From contig SBFI01000258.1 in NCBI GenBank assembly GCA_006227875.1, forward strand, positions 1 to 6,044: a stretch of 6,044 nucleotides of DNA, given 5' to 3'. The DNA comes from Acidobacteriota bacterium. Its GTDB lineage: Bacteria > Acidobacteriota > Thermoanaerobaculia > Multivoradales > JAHEKO01. Positions within the stretch are counted from its first letter, which is position 1; each line of letters starts with the position of its first letter. Of the stretch, positions 5,346 through 6,044 are shown one piece after another. A program made the translations under genes and the position numbers. Below the pieces are notes generated by a model, which was not told the DNA's origin, did no database searches, and saw only the letters and a list, made by a program, of their open reading frames with translations.

Positions 5346-6044
5346 CTACCGTTGCGGCCAGAGCGCCAAGGCCAGCCCGGCCAGGGAAAGGCCGCCGCCC
5401 AGCAACTCGAGCGGATTCAGCTGCCAGACAAAGACCGCCGGGAAGAGCAGCGAAAGGACGAGCTTCGAGACCGTCGTCAGCGGCGGGTTGAAGAAGACCG
5501 TAAACCCGACCGTCGAAGCCTCGAGGTGCCTCAGCAGCCAGGTCCAGACCGCGTAGCCGATCAGGGTGCACAGCACCGACAGATAGAGCACCGCCACCCA
5601 GCCGTCGGCCGGCAGGGTCATCATCTCGGGCCCGCCCGTCCACGGTGCGATTGCCAGCAGCGGGATGCTGCCCACGGCAATGGTCATGTAGGTCCAAACC
5701 AGCGGCGAGGCCGCCCCCATGATCGGTTTGCTGAGGATGGAGTAGACGGCCCACGAGAGGGGCGCTATGGCGGTGACGGTGAGAATCACGCCGTAGTCGG
5801 CCGCCGATTGCGGGTCGCCTTTCGATAGGGCGATGATGACCAGGCCGACCAGCGCCACCAGAAAAGCCGTGATCTTGCGGGCGGTCAGTTGCTCGCCAAG
5901 CACCGCCGCCGCCAGCAACATGACAAACAGCGGGAGAAGAGCCGTGGTCAGAGAGGCCACGGATGGCGGTACGCCATGCTGCTGGCCGTAGTAGAGGGAG
6001 AGGTTGTAGACCGGTGCTCCCAGCAGACCACAGACGACCAATCT
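5346..6044 (-). CDS. EamA/DMT-family membrane transporter, C-terminal part (runs off right edge)
   Basis: The frame is open from the right edge to a TAG at 5348-5346, giving 232 visible residues. The first visible residues are RLVVCGLLGAPVYNLSLYYG; the codon at 6041 is TTG, an internal Leu rather than a start. About eight membrane segments are visible. The first EamA half is seen only from about its third segment and keeps LGEQLTARK after a long hydrophobic helix. The second half (from DYGVILTVTAIAPLSWAVYS) is complete and has FFNPPLTTVSKL and LLGGGLSLAGLAL near the end. Family members are normally about 280-310 residues, so roughly 60-80 N-terminal residues are missing. Members export or import small metabolites such as amino acids; the substrate cannot be read here. 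The second half lacks the usual Gly-Glu before its last helix (FVWQLNPLELLG instead). The gene converges on the large propeller gene with 23 bases between stops. Confidence 0.85.
   Translation of the reverse strand, partial: RLVVCGLLGAPVYNLSLYYGQQHGVPPSVASLTTALLPLFVMLLAAAVLGEQLTARKITAFLVALVGLVIIALSKGDPQSAADYGVILTVTAIAPLSWAVYSILSKPIMGAASPLVWTYMTIAVGSIPLLAIAPWTGGPEMMTLPADGWVAVLYLSVLCTLIGYAVWTWLLRHLEASTVGFTVFFNPPLTTVSKLVLSLLFPAVFVWQLNPLELLGGGLSLAGLALALWPQR

Noticed and set aside
5342..5358. Hairpin GCCGC/GCGGC with a seven-base loop at the stop of the transporter gene
   Set aside because: Only a 5-bp stem, overlapping coding sequence and without a T-run on either strand; it is expected by chance in GC-rich DNA.
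5254..5754. 166-residue minus-strand ORF overlapping the transporter in another frame
   Set aside because: It is rich in Gly, Ala and Arg without membrane segments, while the overlapping frame gives a clear EamA protein. The plus-strand ORF at 5352-5828 is rejected for the same reason.

Overview
The window is GC-rich bacterial DNA that is almost fully coding. It holds two complete genes for exported beta-propeller proteins on the plus strand, flanked by two partial minus-strand genes that run off the window edges. No RNA gene, CRISPR array, insertion sequence or phage gene was seen. The organism cannot be fixed from the sequence. Three things make an Acidobacteriota-like (Thermoanaerobaculia-type) or similar high-GC soil or sediment bacterium the best guess: the composition, the N-terminus of the iron-sulfur protein at the left edge, and the C-terminal tail with core DGFETGDTSSWS. 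This is an inference from remembered family patterns, not a search result.

Layout. Positions 1-299 (minus) hold the first 99 residues of a 4Fe-4S ferredoxin-type protein with an N-terminal helical/winged-helix segment; its cysteine clusters would lie off the left edge. Positions 300-452 are a divergent intergenic region with a good Shine-Dalgarno site for each flanking gene. Positions 453-1607 (plus) encode a 384-residue exported protein made of a signal peptide and seven copies of a roughly 52-residue repeat, so the mature protein looks like one seven-bladed propeller. Positions 1608-1767 are non-coding and carry two possible RNA hairpins; the second is followed by TTTT and ends shortly before the next start codon. 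Positions 1768-5322 (plus) encode a 1184-residue modular exported protein: signal peptide, 14 FG-GAP/VCBS calcium-type repeats, a chitobiase C-terminal-like domain, an Ig-like domain, a LamG/concanavalin-like domain and the short tail. Positions 5346-6044 (minus) are the C-terminal 232 residues of an EamA/DMT-family membrane transporter, convergent with the large gene and only 23 bases from it.

How they fit together. The two central genes are adjacent, co-oriented and both encode exported propeller proteins, from different repeat families, with copy numbers of 7 and 14. A role at the cell surface or outside the cell in binding or adhesion is reasonable; no catalytic domain was recognised in either. 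The flanking iron-sulfur and transporter genes look like unrelated neighbours. The region resembles accessory surface-protein DNA, and no clearly new multi-gene system is visible. The points most worth following are the heptad logic of the repeats, the cluster of degenerate calcium loops in the middle of the large protein, the C-terminal tail, and the structured leader between the two genes.
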